Assembly (NCBI GenBank): GCA_024636505.1
Contig: JAGXGY010000042.1
Location: 1 to 64,000 of the forward strand
Direction: 5' to 3'
DNA from: Methylobacter sp.
Lineage (GTDB): Bacteria > Pseudomonadota > Gammaproteobacteria > Methylococcales > Methylomonadaceae
Length of the DNA stretch: 64,000 nt
Shown here: positions 35,559 to 45,718 of the stretch, piece by piece
Position numbering within the stretch: position 1 is the first letter of the stretch
How the letters are laid out: each line of letters starts with the position of its first letter
Position numbers and translations under genes: made by a program
Notes under the pieces: generated by a model
Seen by the model: only the letters and a program-made list of their open reading frames with translations
Told to the model about the DNA's origin: nothing
Databases searched by the model: none

Positions 35559-36581
35559 TTAACCTAGTGTTTTTTGGGCATAACTTAATGCACCCAATAA
35601 AGCGACTTCCGGGTTGGTGCAGACTTTGACCGATATGTTCTGCAAAATAGCCCGGCAACGTCCTTTCGCCAAAAAGCCGCGCATAAATTCGCCTTGCTGC
35701 AGCACCGGCAGGATTTTTGCGGCGATACCGCCAGCCAAGTAAACTCCGCCATAAGGCAGGCATTTTAACGCAAGATTTCCCGATTCAGACCCGTATAATC
35801 TGCAAAACAAGTTTACCGCTTCAACGCATAAGCCATCGCTACCTGAAACGCCGGCGGCCCCGATAACAGCTGCGGGATCTCGTTCAGACATTTGCTGCTC
35901 GATTTCCGGAGAGGCTGCCAGGTGATTAACCTGTTTAAGGAATTGATAAATATTAACCAGGCCTTCACCGGATATCAGCCGCTCACAACTGACATGTTCA
36001 GGATATTTCTCCCTCATGTAAGCCAGCAAAGCGATTTCCTGCTCGCTGTTCGGCGCAAAACCGACATGCCCGCCTTCGCTGGCAAGAACATGGCGGGTGC
36101 TGCCATCCCAGGCGATAATAGCCTCACCCAAGCCGGTTCCGGCGGCAACCACAGCCATGTTACCTTGCCGAGGCTTGGCATCAGCATTCAACTCAACAAG
36201 ATTGTGTTCCGGCAAACTCAGCAAGCCCCATGCGGTAGCTTCCAAATCATTCAACAACCAGACATTTCGGGTATTGACGCGTTCGCCGATGTCCTGACTG
36301 CTGAGCACCCACGGCAGGTTGGTGGTTTCGCAGCGACCATTGATAATGATACCGGCCACGCCGATACAAACTGCAGTGATCGGCATACCCTCTGTATCAG
36401 CTAAAAATAACGCCAGCAACTCGGTAAACGTTTGATAATCAGTACTGGAAAATTGTTCTTTTTTTAGACACTTAAGCTCATCGCTATCGGTTTCAAACAG
36501 CGCCAGGATAGTTTTTGTGCCGCCAACATCACCGGCCAGACAAATCTGCCTGGAACAGATGTTCACGCGAAGCGCCCGCAA
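35559..36581 (-). CDS. glk: Glucokinase (bacterial Glk type)
   Basis: 340 aa. ATP-binding phosphate-1 motif LAGDVGGTKTILALFE near the N-terminus, LLNDLEATAWG (catalytic Asp), AAGTGLGEAII and the glucokinase motif SEGGHVGFAP. It phosphorylates glucose to glucose-6-phosphate in the cytoplasm. In C1-growing bacteria it may serve glycogen or sucrose turnover. The start could be a few codons downstream of 36581, since the first 12 residues precede the conserved fold. The gene starts 28 bases after the DUF411 gene and runs directly into ald. Confidence 0.92.
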   Translation of the reverse strand: MRALRVNICSRQICLAGDVGGTKTILALFETDSDELKCLKKEQFSSTDYQTFTELLALFLADTEGMPITAVCIGVAGIIINGRCETTNLPWVLSSQDIGERVNTRNVWLLNDLEATAWGLLSLPEHNLVELNADAKPRQGNMAVVAAGTGLGEAIIAWDGSTRHVLASEGGHVGFAPNSEQEIALLAYMREKYPEHVSCERLISGEGLVNIYQFLKQVNHLAASPEIEQQMSERDPAAVIGAAGVSGSDGLCVEAVNLFCRLYGSESGNLALKCLPYGGVYLAGGIAAKILPVLQQGEFMRGFLAKGRCRAILQNISVKVCTNPEVALLGALSYAQKTLG

Positions 36582-36609
36582 GGAGTCGGCAGGGGCTGCC
36601 CGGCCTGAA

Positions 36610-37071
36610 TCATTTGCTACCCTGGTAGCTGTTAACTACCTGGATATGATTTTCACGGTCGAAACTCACCACATCATAGGGATCGATTTTGTCGCCCATT
36701 TCCATGCCGGGCGTTCCGGCAACCATGCCGGGAACCGCTATTCCGACAATTTCAGGCTTGGTTGTCAATAATGTTTTAATGTCGCCGGCAGGCACATGAC
36801 CTTCGATAACATAGCCATCGACGATCGCAGTGTGACAGGACGCCAGTTGCTGAGTCACGCCATATTGATCCTTTATGGCCTGTACGTTATCGGTCACGAC
36901 ATCAGTTACTGTAAAGTTATTTTGTTGCAAATGTGCCAGCCACTTGCCGCAACAGCTGCAGCTTGGGCTTCTATGAACGACAATATCAATAGGCTTGTCC
37001 AGGCTCTCAGCGCTAATGCCGACATTGGCAACCAGCAAACCGATTGTCAAAAAACTTTTCACTATTTTCAT
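36610..37071 (-). CDS. Secreted DUF411 metal-binding-type protein
   Basis: 153 aa. Signal peptide (MKIVKSFLTIGLLVANVGISA), then the DUF411 core with CSCCGKW near residue 37, LASCHTAIVDGYVIEGHVPAGDI, and GIAVPGMVAGTPGMEM. The Cys and Met-rich loops suggest soft-metal (copper) binding in the periplasm, and DUF411 genes are often near copper-resistance genes. It lies between hemE and glk, all leftward, with gaps of 43 and 28 bases. Biochemical role unproven. Confidence 0.85.
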   Translation of the reverse strand: MKIVKSFLTIGLLVANVGISAESLDKPIDIVVHRSPSCSCCGKWLAHLQQNNFTVTDVVTDNVQAIKDQYGVTQQLASCHTAIVDGYVIEGHVPAGDIKTLLTTKPEIVGIAVPGMVAGTPGMEMGDKIDPYDVVSFDRENHIQVVNSYQGSK

Positions 37072-37114
37072 GGCCGCAACCCCTTTATTTATTAATTAAA
37101 TGATATTCAATATT

Positions 37115-38182
37115 TTAAGCTTGATGATAAGCACGACTGTATTCATGCACCGCATCAACCATCACTTTAACGTGATCCGGGTTCATATCAGGCAAGATAC
37201 CGTGACCCAGGTTGAACACATGACCTGAACCCGAACCGTATTTATGTAAAATAGCGTTTACTTTTTCAGTGATAACTTCAGGACTGGCATAAAGCGAAAC
37301 CGGATCCATATTACCCTGTAAGGCGACTTTGTCACCCACGCGAGTCCGCGCCAAGCCGATATCGGTCTGCCAATCCAGACCCAAGGCATCGTAGCCGGAA
37401 TCGGCCATAGCTTCCAACCAAAGCCCACCGCCTTTGGTGAACAAGATAGTGGGAATCTGCTGTCCGTCTACATTGGTGTTAAGCAACGATCTGACCTGCT
37501 TGGCATAGTATAAAGAAAATTCGGCGTAATCTTCGCCCGTTAACATGCCACCCCAGGTATCGAACAACATCACCGCCTGAGCACCGGCTGCAATCTGCGC
37601 ATTTAAATAGACGGCGACCGATTGCGCCAGCTTATCCAACATGACATGCATCAGCTTGGGCTGTTCGTACATCATGCCTTTCACTTTTTGAAAGCTCTTA
37701 CTGCTGCCGCCCTCAACCATGTAGGTCGCCAGCGTCCAGGGACTGCCGGAAAAGCCGATTAACGGCACACGGCCTTGCAGGGTTTTTCTGATCAGCCGAA
37801 CCGCATCAACCACGTAGCGCAAATCGGTTTCAGGATCAGGAATCGGCAATTTATGCACATCCGCCGCCGTTCTGACCGGATCAGTAAATTTTGGCCCTTC
37901 GCCTTCGGTAAAATAAAGCCCCAAGCCCATCGCATCGGGTATGGTCAAAATATCCGAAAACAAGATGGCCGCATCAAAATCAAAGCGCCGTAACGGTTGC
38001 AGAGTAACTTCACAAGCCAGCTCGGGATTGGTGCACAGGTCTAAAAAACTGCCGGCCTGCTCCCTGACTTTGCGGTACTCGGGCAAATAACGCCCCGCCT
38101 GGCGCATCATCCAAACCGGTGTGTACTCAACAGGCTGTTTTAACAATGCCCGGATGAAGGTATCATTTTTTAATGCGATCAT
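37115..38182 (-). CDS. hemE: Uroporphyrinogen decarboxylase
   Basis: 355 aa. Hallmarks: [17 protein letters not shown] (substrate-binding Arg), [20 protein letters not shown] (catalytic Asp region), [17 protein letters not shown], and the C-terminal [16 protein letters not shown]. It converts uroporphyrinogen III to coproporphyrinogen III in haem synthesis, cytoplasmic. Lies 159 bases downstream of the damX-like gene in the same direction, matching the aroKB-damX-hemE order of many gammaproteobacteria. Confidence 0.96.
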   Translation of the reverse strand: MIALKNDTFIRALLKQPVEYTPVWMMRQAGRYLPEYRKVREQAGSFLDLCTNPELACEVTLQPLRRFDFDAAILFSDILTIPDAMGLGLYFTEGEGPKFTDPVRTAADVHKLPIPDPETDLRYVVDAVRLIRKTLQGRVPLIGFSGSPWTLATYMVEGGSSKSFQKVKGMMYEQPKLMHVMLDKLAQSVAVYLNAQIAAGAQAVMLFDTWGGMLTGEDYAEFSLYYAKQVRSLLNTNVDGQQIPTILFTKGGGLWLEAMADSGYDALGLDWQTDIGLARTRVGDKVALQGNMDPVSLYASPEVITEKVNAILHKYGSGSGHVFNLGHGILPDMNPDHVKVMVDAVHEYSRAYHQA

Positions 38183-38341
38183 GGCTTTATTTATTCAGGT
38201 TTAAAATTCTATGGTGGTTTATCGCAAGGGAAAACAGGTTCTACACAGGCAGTTACTTGCCGCCATGAAAAGCCCATATTTCTCTTGTTCTGTTGGGTGA
38301 TGCAAGCGTATTTACAGCGGCCGCTTTATGCGCTCTGAAGA

Positions 38342-39799
38342 TTATCTATGTTTTATCGGGCTCATTTTTCTTACTAATGCATTGCGGAATTCAGCCGGCA
38401 ATAATCGCTTGGCTTTATTGGCTGATGCCGCATCAGGGTATGAACCATATTCTACAACAAACCTTTGTTTGCCATTGGTTACCAACTCAATGGTCCTAAA
38501 ACCCGATGTCATTGCCGGATATTTTTTTATCATGCTGTTAATCGAGTCCTGTTTTGATAACACCATAAGTTGCAGGGTGAAATGATGTGCCAACGGCGCC
38601 GACGATTGTTCGGACGCCAATTGCGGAGGCGTTAGCATTTCCGAGACTTGCGGCTCAAGAACTGCAGCAACAACTACAGGCCTTGTCGGCAGATCAATTG
38701 TTTCCAGATTATGGCGCATAAACGGCTCTGCACTGGCAGGCATTTTGCTTGACTGCACTTGTTGTGGTTGCTCTGGTGATGCCGCAGGTAATTTGGGCTG
38801 TACTGATGACAATATGACATCTTCCTGCAAGCCGGCATTAGGGTTGACCGAAGGCTCCTCGGTATTTTCTTCATTCTCCGGCGACTGAATAACTGGCTCA
38901 GCGGACGGCAGCATATCCATTATCGGAGACCCTGTCTGTAATGGCGGTATTTTGCTATCCTCAGCCGTCTGTTCAGCAACAACAACTGTTATAGCTTCTT
39001 TACTATTTGACAATGCCAGCCACTGAGCGCCTACCGCTATCGCACCTGCAGCCACGATAACAACAGGAAGCATCCATTTCATTTTCCCGACTTGCTTAGC
39101 GCCTGATGCAGCCGATATTTCGGCGATAACCCGCCCCGGAACGCCATGCGTTTCCCGGTAGATAGACGCAATCATGTTTTCGCTGATGGCTTGAAACGAC
39201 AAGTTCAATGCCGGTTTTGTTGACAGATGCCGTAAGAAATCACCGCACTGCTGTTCTGATAAGGTCGGAATTTCAATAATATGGCAATCATCAACGACCC
39301 GATCCGATCCGCGTTTTACCTGCAATTCGTCATGCGTTAAGGCAAAGATCACCCTTAAAACAGGATTTGCCGCTGCATACTGCATAATGGCCGTCATCAG
39401 GCCGGGCACTAATTCACCGGCATTATCGATAATTAATACCACTTGTTTATGCCCGCCTCGATACTGCGCTAAGACCATTGATAACGATTGCCCGGACGGA
39501 CTGACCAAAGCCTGAGTAAATTGCTGCAAAACAGCTTCAAAACTTAAGTCTGCATTAGCTTGTATCAAGCAATATCGCCACGATTTAGTATTACGCTCTT
39601 GCAAAACGCTAAGCAGCGTGGTCTTACCAATGCCTTTCGGACCGCAAACAACCAGGGCCTGCGTCAAATTTGAAAGCAGATGACTTAATAAATCGAGCTT
39701 CTGCATTCGTTCCTTTGTTATCAACGAATGGGCCGCCTTATTTATCGAATCACGGGACTGCCGATTCACATGATAAGTAAAAGTGTCATCCTCTACCAT
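38342..39799 (-). CDS. damX: DamX-like protein: AAA ATPase, membrane helix, SPOR domain
   Basis: 485 aa. An N-terminal AAA domain (residues 15-235) has Walker [15 protein letters not shown] and Walker [14 protein letters not shown]. One membrane helix follows ([24 protein letters not shown], ~245-265), then a long Pro/Glu/Gln-rich periplasmic linker. A C-terminal SPOR domain ([22 protein letters not shown] ... [21 protein letters not shown]) should bind denuded peptidoglycan at the division septum. Its start overlaps the end of aroB by 14 bases. In this family the AAA part is often retained outside enterobacteria. Cell-division role by similarity. Confidence 0.85.
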   Translation of the reverse strand: MVEDDTFTYHVNRQSRDSINKAAHSLITKERMQKLDLLSHLLSNLTQALVVCGPKGIGKTTLLSVLQERNTKSWRYCLIQANADLSFEAVLQQFTQALVSPSGQSLSMVLAQYRGGHKQVVLIIDNAGELVPGLMTAIMQYAAANPVLRVIFALTHDELQVKRGSDRVVDDCHIIEIPTLSEQQCGDFLRHLSTKPALNLSFQAISENMIASIYRETHGVPGRVIAEISAASGAKQVGKMKWMLPVVIVAAGAIAVGAQWLALSNSKEAITVVVAEQTAEDSKIPPLQTGSPIMDMLPSAEPVIQSPENEENTEEPSVNPNAGLQEDVILSSVQPKLPAASPEQPQQVQSSKMPASAEPFMRHNLETIDLPTRPVVVAAVLEPQVSEMLTPPQLASEQSSAPLAHHFTLQLMVLSKQDSINSMIKKYPAMTSGFRTIELVTNGKQRFVVEYGSYPDAASANKAKRLLPAEFRNALVRKMSPIKHR

Positions 39800-40868
39800 A
39801 GGTTTTGAGCGTCTTCTCCAATAGGTTTAAGTCTACGTGCACCGGCAATGTTGCCATGCCGATTTTTTGCAATAGAATGAGTCTGATTTGGCCGTCTACA
39901 TTCTTTTTGTCTACTGCCATTAATTCCAAAAACCGGCCAGAGTCAATCTGTTCCGGCGGGTCTACCGGCAGTTTGGTTTTTTTAAAAAGCGCGATAATTC
40001 TTGCAACATCCTGATCGTTTAACCAGCCTTTTCTTCTGGAAAGATCGGCGGCCTGGCAGGTGCCGATGGCGACTGCCTCACCATGAAGGTATTTACCGTA
40101 ACCGGCGCCGGTTTCTATCGCATGGCCGAAAGTATGGCCTAAATTTAAGGTCGCCCTGATTCCGGTTTCAGTTTCATCTGCGGCGACAATTTCGGCTTTA
40201 TTCAGACATGAGCGTTCAACGGCATAAGCCAATGCAGACTTATCTCTAGCCAGTAACGCGTCGATATTTTGTTCCAGCCACTCAAAGAACTCAACGTCCC
40301 TGATCAGCCCATATTTAATCACTTCGGCCAATCCGGCAGACAATTGACGATCATCCAGCGTATCCAAAACATCGGCATCGGCGATAACACATTGCGGCTG
40401 ATAGAAAGCGCCGATCATATTCTTGCCCAGCGGATGATTAACCCCGGTTTTTCCGCCTACCGACGAATCAACCTGCGCCAGCAATGTAGTGGGTATTTGC
40501 AAAAAAGCAATGCCCCGTTGATAGCAGGCTGCCGCAAAGCCGCCCATGTCGCCAATAACACCGCCGCCTAAAGCAATCAAAGTGGCATTACGACTAAACT
40601 TGCTGGCCAGCAGTTTGTCAAAAATTTGAGTAACCGAATCCAAGGTCTTGAATTGCTCGCCATCGGGCAGTATGACGGTTTCAATGCGATAGCCCTGCAA
40701 GTTTTTTAAAACCGCATTCAGATACAGAGGCGCAATGGTTTCATTGGTGACCACAACAACCTGCTTGGACTTTATATGCTTGATGAACAGTTCAGATCGG
40801 CTCAATAAATCAGAGCCTATATAGATCGGGTAACTACGGTCACCTAATTCAACCAGTAATGTTTTCAT
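39786..40868 (-). CDS. aroB: 3-dehydroquinate synthase
   Basis: 360 aa from ATG 40868 ([18 protein letters not shown]); a TTG at 40901 is unnecessary. NAD-binding and metal-binding residues of the family are present: [49 protein letters not shown] (Zn His). It converts DAHP to 3-dehydroquinate in the shikimate pathway. Located between aroK (143-base gap) and damX (14-base overlap). Confidence 0.95.
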   Translation of the reverse strand: MKTLLVELGDRSYPIYIGSDLLSRSELFIKHIKSKQVVVVTNETIAPLYLNAVLKNLQGYRIETVILPDGEQFKTLDSVTQIFDKLLASKFSRNATLIALGGGVIGDMGGFAAACYQRGIAFLQIPTTLLAQVDSSVGGKTGVNHPLGKNMIGAFYQPQCVIADADVLDTLDDRQLSAGLAEVIKYGLIRDVEFFEWLEQNIDALLARDKSALAYAVERSCLNKAEIVAADETETGIRATLNLGHTFGHAIETGAGYGKYLHGEAVAIGTCQAADLSRRKGWLNDQDVARIIALFKKTKLPVDPPEQIDSGRFLELMAVDKKNVDGQIRLILLQKIGMATLPVHVDLNLLEKTLKTYGRG

Positions 40869-41011
40869 AGTTATTAATTTTTGGATCTGCCGGAAACACA
40901 ATGCAGACGATTAGGATGTATGCAGATATTTTAACCGCTCGGCATTCATCATATCTGTGTCTGCGTCATCTGTGTTCCATTGTATTTAAGGCGCCGCGTA
41001 GCTTTTGTCTA
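40869..41011. repeat. Intergenic gap with a CTGCGTCATCTGTGTTCCATT-type repeat half
   Basis: The segment near 40955-40984 (TCTGCGTCATCTGTGTTCCA) matches one arm of the hairpin element between hypC and hypD (55254-55281) and loosely the GCGTTTATCCGC stretch between tsaB and yoaA (11332-11372). It is a solitary half-copy of a dispersed repeat. Confidence 0.45.
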
Positions 41012-41536
41012 TTAACGATTAACCGAATGGTATTCTTCTAAAATAGAACTGACCACTTCTTTGCTTTGCATCACCCCGGTATCGACTTTAAAGTCGGCGC
41101 AAGACAAATACAACGGCTCACGCTGCGCAAATAAGCTTTCTATACGGTCTCTGGGATTATCCGATTTCAGCAAGGGGCGCTGTGTATCCCGGCGCGTCCG
41201 CTCTAGAATTCTTTCTACCGAACATTGCAGATAGACAATAAATCCGTTTTCTTTCAATAATTTGCGATTTTCTTCGCGTAAGATTGCACCGCCGCCGGTC
41301 GCCAGTACAATACCCTCCACTTGGGTTAATTGCTGAATCATTTTCTGCTCTCTATCCCTAAAGCCTTCTTCCCCTTCGAATTCGAAGATGGTCGGAATAT
41401 CTACACCGGTTCTTTCTTCAATCGCCTTGTCACTGTCATAAAAAGGTAATTTAAGCGCTCTGGCTAACTGCCGTCCTATCGTCGTTTTTCCTGCACCCAT
41501 GAGGCCAATTAAATATATATTTTCTGATCGCGTCAT
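41012..41536 (-). CDS. aroK: Shikimate kinase
   Basis: 174 aa. Walker A LIGLMGAGKTTIGRQLA (8-24), shikimate-binding DSDKAIEERTG and FEGEEGFRDRE, the GGGAI motif in VLATGGGAILRE, and the lid region RTRRDTQRPLL. It phosphorylates shikimate with ATP. Separated from pilQ by a strong terminator at 41565-41592, so transcription from pilMNOPQ into aroK is probably reduced or needs its own promoter. Confidence 0.95.
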   Translation of the reverse strand: MTRSENIYLIGLMGAGKTTIGRQLARALKLPFYDSDKAIEERTGVDIPTIFEFEGEEGFRDREQKMIQQLTQVEGIVLATGGGAILREENRKLLKENGFIVYLQCSVERILERTRRDTQRPLLKSDNPRDRIESLFAQREPLYLSCADFKVDTGVMQSKEVVSSILEEYHSVNR

Positions 41537-41564
41537 GACCTGCCTTCCTGCGGGTTAAACCATT

Positions 41565-41592
41565 AAAAAAGGGGGCATTATGCCCCCTTTTT
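41565..41592 (-). terminator. Rho-independent terminator after pilQ
   Basis: Stem AAAAAGGGGGCA / TGCCCCCTTTTT with a three-base loop and T-runs on both strands, between pilQ and aroK. Confidence 0.88.
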
Positions 41593-41609
41593 GCCCCAAG
41601 TAGAAGCAA

Positions 41610-43976
41610 TCAATCGCTGGCCAGATTATCTTTCATGATTTTCGGGGTAACAAAAATCAACAATTCTCTTTTGATATTACTATCGTTTGAATTTGTAAAT
41701 AAAAATCCAATCGCCGGTAAATCAGCGAAAAATGGAATCTTATTCTTGTTATTTCTCTCCTCTCCCTCATAAACGCCGCCTAAAACCACGGTCTCGCCAT
41801 CCTCAACAAGTACTGAGGTTTTAATCTCCCGTTTATCAATACCGGGATTCCCCGAGACAAGCGTGGTGTTCTGATTGTCTTTCTTAACCAGCAAATTCAT
41901 GATAACCGATCCACTGGGGGTAATTTGCGGCGTGGCGTTTAATTCAAGCACTGCGTCAATGTAAGTCACTGTTGGCGGTGAATTCGCCGACCCGGGCGTT
42001 GTCACCGGAATTTGAACACCCTGCGTCATAACAGCCGTGCAGCGATCCATGGTCATTACCCTGGGATTGGACACGATTTCAGCTTTGCCATCGAATTGCA
42101 ATGCCTGAAGTTCAAGATTCAACACATAATCGGCACCTCTGGCCAGCGTCATGCCCAGTGCGCCCGGCGGAGTACCTGTTATCGCTGCCGCCCCCAAATC
42201 AACCAGCATATTACTGGCATTTCCCGCTCCGGTTGTGGTGTTTCCTTGCGTTCCACCTCCACCTATCGCAAATGATTTACCGCCACCTATATCAGCATTC
42301 TGTTTTGCTGCACCAAACTTGACACCTAAATTTTCAATGAAATTATCTTCTGCAATAACAACCCGTGCTTCAATCATTACCTGACGCACCGGAACATCTA
42401 GCTTACGTATCAGTTTCTTTATGTCTTCCAAACGTTTTGTGGTCTCACGGACAATCAGGGTATTGGTTCGGGCATCGACAACAACCGACCCGCGAGGCGA
42501 CAGCATGCGTAAATCGTCATTGTTGCCTTGTGCGCTTGCGCCTTGAGCTCCGCCACCGCCCTGCGGACTTGATTGCGCTCCGCCCAAAGACCCGGCAATG
42601 GAAGGTTTTTCCTCAATCGAACCGACAGTGGCAGCGACTTCGGCGGTGCCGGTCACCCCGCAAGCACCAAAAGAACCGGCATCCGTACCATTCAACAGTG
42701 CTCTGAAACTGGCAGCCTTAGCATAATCTATTTTAATATACTCAGTCACCAGCGGATCTAACCGGGCAACAACTTTCTCCATTTCCTGTTGTTTCTGCTT
42801 GTATTCCCTGATTTTATCCATAGGTGAAATCAAGGTGACATTGCCGGACTCGTATTTGCCCAATTCCTTGGTCATCATGATAAAATCCAGGGCTTCATCC
42901 CAGGGCACATCGTCCAGCTTCAAGGTAATCGTGCCGGTCACATCCTCCCCGGCAACCACGTTCTGTCCGGTAAACTCGGCAAGAATCGCAATCACGCTGC
43001 GTATGTCGATATCCTGAAAATTTAACGATAATTTATCGCCGGAATATTGGGTACGTGATCTGTCCTGCGCTTCTTTTTCTTCACGGCTTAAAGGACGAAA
43101 TTCAACCGTCAATAAGCCATCGGCTTGAAACACCGAATAATCGTAAAGTTCATTTTGCATCGCCACGGTAATTATGGTTTGCCGCCCGGATGACACTGTA
43201 TCAATAAACTTAACCGGCGTTGCAAACTCGGAAACATCCAGGCGCTTAGCCAGTCGCCCTGACAACTTGGTGTTTAGAAAGCTGAGAATAACTTTCCCGC
43301 CCTGTTCTTTAGAGTTAACGATGGTATTGGGATTAGCTAGGGTTATCAGTATGCGTCCTTCACCTTTATCGCCGCGTTTGAAATCAAAACCGCTAATATC
43401 TTGTGCGGGAATTAACGCCGCAACCACCTCATTAGCTGCCTGGGTTCGAACAGGCGCTGCCACCGACTTTGTCACAACAGGGTCTAATGCCCTAGGCATT
43501 GCAGCTTTTGCAGAAGTTAAGGTCAACAACACTTTATTGCCAACCACCTTGGTTTCAAACGGCGTGGTCTCAATCAGATTAACCACTACACGCACTCTAC
43601 CGGCAGCTTCCACTACATAAATACTGTTCGCGCCCCCCTGGTTAATGGGATACATCTTTTTTTCCAGTGCACTTGTCACTCCCGGAAAGTCCAGGGCAAT
43701 ACGCGCGGGATTATCGGTCTTAAATATTTTAGGCGTAATGGCAGGCCCGGTCATTTCCATTTCAATCTGCAACTTATCGCCTGACTGCGTCGCAAAGTCT
43801 ATACTTGACAGCGCTAAATCCGAGGCGTTGACAGCGGCACTTTGGCATACAAATAACAACAGTACTAAGCCAATATAAGCCGATAATGACCGTGGGTACG
43901 AATTGATTCGCGCTCTGTGGATAGTAGACACAACACCGCCTCGCTTATTCTTCATTTTTTTATCCTTTTTCATCAC
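41610..43976 (-). CDS. pilQ: PilQ type IV pilus secretin
   Basis: 788 aa. Signal peptide after a charged lead (SAYIGLVLLLFVCQSAAVNA near residue 50), two AMIN domains (LQIEMEMTGPAITPKIF; ILITLANPNTIV), an STN/N0 region (LSLNFQDIDIRSVIAILAEF), secretin N1 with a Gly/Gln-rich insertion (SPQGGGGAQGASAQGNND), and the C-terminal secretin (VPVRQVMIEARVVIAEDNF ... LLIFVTPKIM). It forms the outer-membrane pore through which the pilus exits. Its start overlaps pilP's stop by 4 bases. Ends the pilMNOPQ operon. Confidence 0.95.
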   Translation of the reverse strand: MMKKDKKMKNKRGGVVSTIHRARINSYPRSLSAYIGLVLLLFVCQSAAVNASDLALSSIDFATQSGDKLQIEMEMTGPAITPKIFKTDNPARIALDFPGVTSALEKKMYPINQGGANSIYVVEAAGRVRVVVNLIETTPFETKVVGNKVLLTLTSAKAAMPRALDPVVTKSVAAPVRTQAANEVVAALIPAQDISGFDFKRGDKGEGRILITLANPNTIVNSKEQGGKVILSFLNTKLSGRLAKRLDVSEFATPVKFIDTVSSGRQTIITVAMQNELYDYSVFQADGLLTVEFRPLSREEKEAQDRSRTQYSGDKLSLNFQDIDIRSVIAILAEFTGQNVVAGEDVTGTITLKLDDVPWDEALDFIMMTKELGKYESGNVTLISPMDKIREYKQKQQEMEKVVARLDPLVTEYIKIDYAKAASFRALLNGTDAGSFGACGVTGTAEVAATVGSIEEKPSIAGSLGGAQSSPQGGGGAQGASAQGNNDDLRMLSPRGSVVVDARTNTLIVRETTKRLEDIKKLIRKLDVPVRQVMIEARVVIAEDNFIENLGVKFGAAKQNADIGGGKSFAIGGGGTQGNTTTGAGNASNMLVDLGAAAITGTPPGALGMTLARGADYVLNLELQALQFDGKAEIVSNPRVMTMDRCTAVMTQGVQIPVTTPGSANSPPTVTYIDAVLELNATPQITPSGSVIMNLLVKKDNQNTTLVSGNPGIDKREIKTSVLVEDGETVVLGGVYEGEERNNKNKIPFFADLPAIGFLFTNSNDSNIKRELLIFVTPKIMKDNLASD

Positions 43977-44536
43977 TCTATCAACCCCATTGAAGCGGGT
44001 TGTTCACGCCATGTACCTGGCTTATCCGGGACTATTTCCATCAATTCAATCTTGTCACTGGCTATGCGGATAATTTTTCCATAATTTTTACCCATATAAT
44101 GCCCAGCCTTAACGCGATAAATTGTGCCGTCACTGGCTTTTACCAATCCCCACAACGATGACCTCATATCAATAGTGCCCACCATTTTCAAGTCATCCAG
44201 AAGGAACATTTCCAGCTTTTCTTTAGGCCGGGCAGTATCCGGCCTTATGCCGCTACCGGTTGACATATCCACGTCCTCAGCCTGTTCAGGTTGTTTCAGC
44301 GGCATAAATGGATCACGCAGACCTTCCGGTTTAAAGATAAAAGGTTCAATCACTTTAATTTCAGGCAAGGGTTTAATCGGTTGTTTGGGCCTGGCCTTAA
44401 CTTCTGCGAGATAATGATGCAAATCCGAAAAATCATTATTGCCGCAACCTGCCAGTAAAGCCATAAAAAACACGCAACCGACCTGCAAGTGTAGGCGCAG
44501 ATTTATTTGCGCCCACTGTAACTTGTCGTATTCCAT
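43973..44536 (-). CDS. pilP: PilP pilus-assembly lipoprotein (N-terminus altered by a repeat)
   Basis: 187 aa. AAGGGGGC precedes ATG 44536. The lipobox MALLAGC puts the lipidated Cys near residue 31. Codons about 7-16, between the start and the signal-peptide core, are formed by a REP-like palindrome (44491-44515), giving a longer, polar N-terminus than usual. The mature part has the PilP features: a Pro/Lys-rich linker (VKARPKQPIKPLPEIKVIEPF) and a beta-sandwich (LKMVGTIDMRSSLWGLVKASDGTIYRVKAGHYMGKNYGKI). PilP links inner-membrane PilNO to PilQ. Overlaps pilO by 1 base and pilQ by 4. Confidence 0.93.
   Translation of the reverse strand: MEYDKLQWAQINLRLHLQVGCVFFMALLAGCGNNDFSDLHHYLAEVKARPKQPIKPLPEIKVIEPFIFKPEGLRDPFMPLKQPEQAEDVDMSTGSGIRPDTARPKEKLEMFLLDDLKMVGTIDMRSSLWGLVKASDGTIYRVKAGHYMGKNYGKIIRIASDKIELMEIVPDKPGTWREQPASMGLIE
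44491..44515. repeat. REP-like palindrome inside the pilP signal-peptide codons
   Basis: On the minus strand it reads GTGGGCGCAAATAAAT followed by CTGCGCCTAC, with arms of about 9 bp (one mismatch) around AATAAAT. It resembles the ggt-side palindrome at 21622-21647. It is in frame, so pilP is not interrupted. Confidence 0.6.
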
Positions 44537-45153
44537 TACTTTTGCCCCCTTTTCTTTTTGACCGTTTTTGTTGCGGCTCTGCCATCACCTTCATTATAGG
44601 TCTTGACCATTGCAGTCATCTTCATTTCCCCCGCCTGACCTTCAGGAACAATATTTACATCGTGTACGGTAACGATTCGAGGCAACTCGGCTAAACCACT
44701 CACAAACAATCCCAGCGCTTCATATTTACCAGTAACTTTAATATTAATAGGTAGCTCAGAGTAGAAGTCTTTACGGACCGGGGTACCCGGCTTGAACAAT
44801 CTAAATTCAAGGCCGCTGGCCAATCCTGTCTTGGAAATATTGATCAGCAGGCTGGCAACTTCTTCTTTGGTCGGCATTTGCCGAATCATATCTTCCAGGT
44901 CTGTTTCAATTTGCGTCAATTGATCCTGGTAATCGTGTAAATTGATTGATTTCTTTTGTTTCGTCTCAAATGACTGCTTTAAGTCCAGCTCTTTTTGCTC
45001 GGAAACATCAAGTGCCGCCAACTGGTCAAGCGTGTCATAGTAAACACCTGCACCGAACACCAGAAGGCATATCACCACAATTGTTGCCGCTTTAATGGGT
45101 AACGGCCAAGTCCCTGCCTCATTAGGATCCCAATTAATCTCTGACAGATTCAT
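44536..45153 (-). CDS. pilO: PilO pilus-assembly inner-membrane protein
   Basis: 205 aa from ATG 45153 (CAGGAGGGAG just upstream; longer starts within pilN are unnecessary). A short cytoplasmic N-terminus (MNLSEINWDPNEAGTWPLPIK), one membrane helix (AATIVVICLLVFGAGVYY), a coiled coil (about 45-100), and a periplasmic ferredoxin-like domain (LINISKTGLASGLEFRLFKPG...LPINIKVTGKYEALGLFVSGL). It pairs with PilN to form the alignment subcomplex. Overlaps pilN by 20 bases. Confidence 0.93.
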   Translation of the reverse strand: MNLSEINWDPNEAGTWPLPIKAATIVVICLLVFGAGVYYDTLDQLAALDVSEQKELDLKQSFETKQKKSINLHDYQDQLTQIETDLEDMIRQMPTKEEVASLLINISKTGLASGLEFRLFKPGTPVRKDFYSELPINIKVTGKYEALGLFVSGLAELPRIVTVHDVNIVPEGQAGEMKMTAMVKTYNEGDGRAATKTVKKKRGQK

Positions 45154-45718
45154 TTGCTCCCTCCTGGCGATCATTTTGATTACCCTGCTTTGCATGCAGA
45201 GTGAAATCGCTTAACTGTTCGGGAGCCGCCTTGTTCACCGACTGAATCACATCAAGCATCGGGGTTTTCAACCAGGCTGATGATTCAATGGCGCTCATGA
45301 ATGCGGAAATGCGCGCATTCGATTGCGACTTGCCCTCAAAAATCAGCTCTGCGCCGACCTGAGTAAATTTCGTCAAAAAAACCCCATCTGGGGTAACCTT
45401 GGGCAGTTCGTCAAACAAATGCACAATCTCCGGACGACTTTCCTGTAGCTTCTGAATCAGTTCTATTTTAGTGAGCAACTTAGCTTTCTGCTCCTCAATC
45501 GTTTTGATTTGAGCAATTTTTATATTTAATAACGCTATTTCGTCCTCAATGATCTTATTTCTTTGTTCCTGATAAGCCTTTATGCCCTCGATATACAGAT
45601 GCACGCCGGCAAATATCATCACTGTAAACAAAACAGCTGCACCAATAGCATTGATAAAGTCCTGCTTTTTCTGCGCCCGGAGCTCTTCTCGCCAGGGCAG
45701 TAAATTGATTCTTGCCAT
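45134..45718 (-). CDS. pilN: PilN pilus-assembly inner-membrane protein
   Basis: 194 aa. Conserved N-terminal PilM-binding motif INLLPWREE at residues 4-12, one membrane helix (FINAIGAAVLFTVMIFAGVHLY), a coiled coil (about 45-85), and a periplasmic domain with SNARISAFMSAIESSAWLK. The N-terminal peptide docks into cytoplasmic PilM while the periplasmic part pairs with PilO. The start overlaps pilM's stop by one base and the end overlaps pilO. Confidence 0.95.
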   Translation of the reverse strand: MARINLLPWREELRAQKKQDFINAIGAAVLFTVMIFAGVHLYIEGIKAYQEQRNKIIEDEIALLNIKIAQIKTIEEQKAKLLTKIELIQKLQESRPEIVHLFDELPKVTPDGVFLTKFTQVGAELIFEGKSQSNARISAFMSAIESSAWLKTPMLDVIQSVNKAAPEQLSDFTLHAKQGNQNDRQEGANESVRD

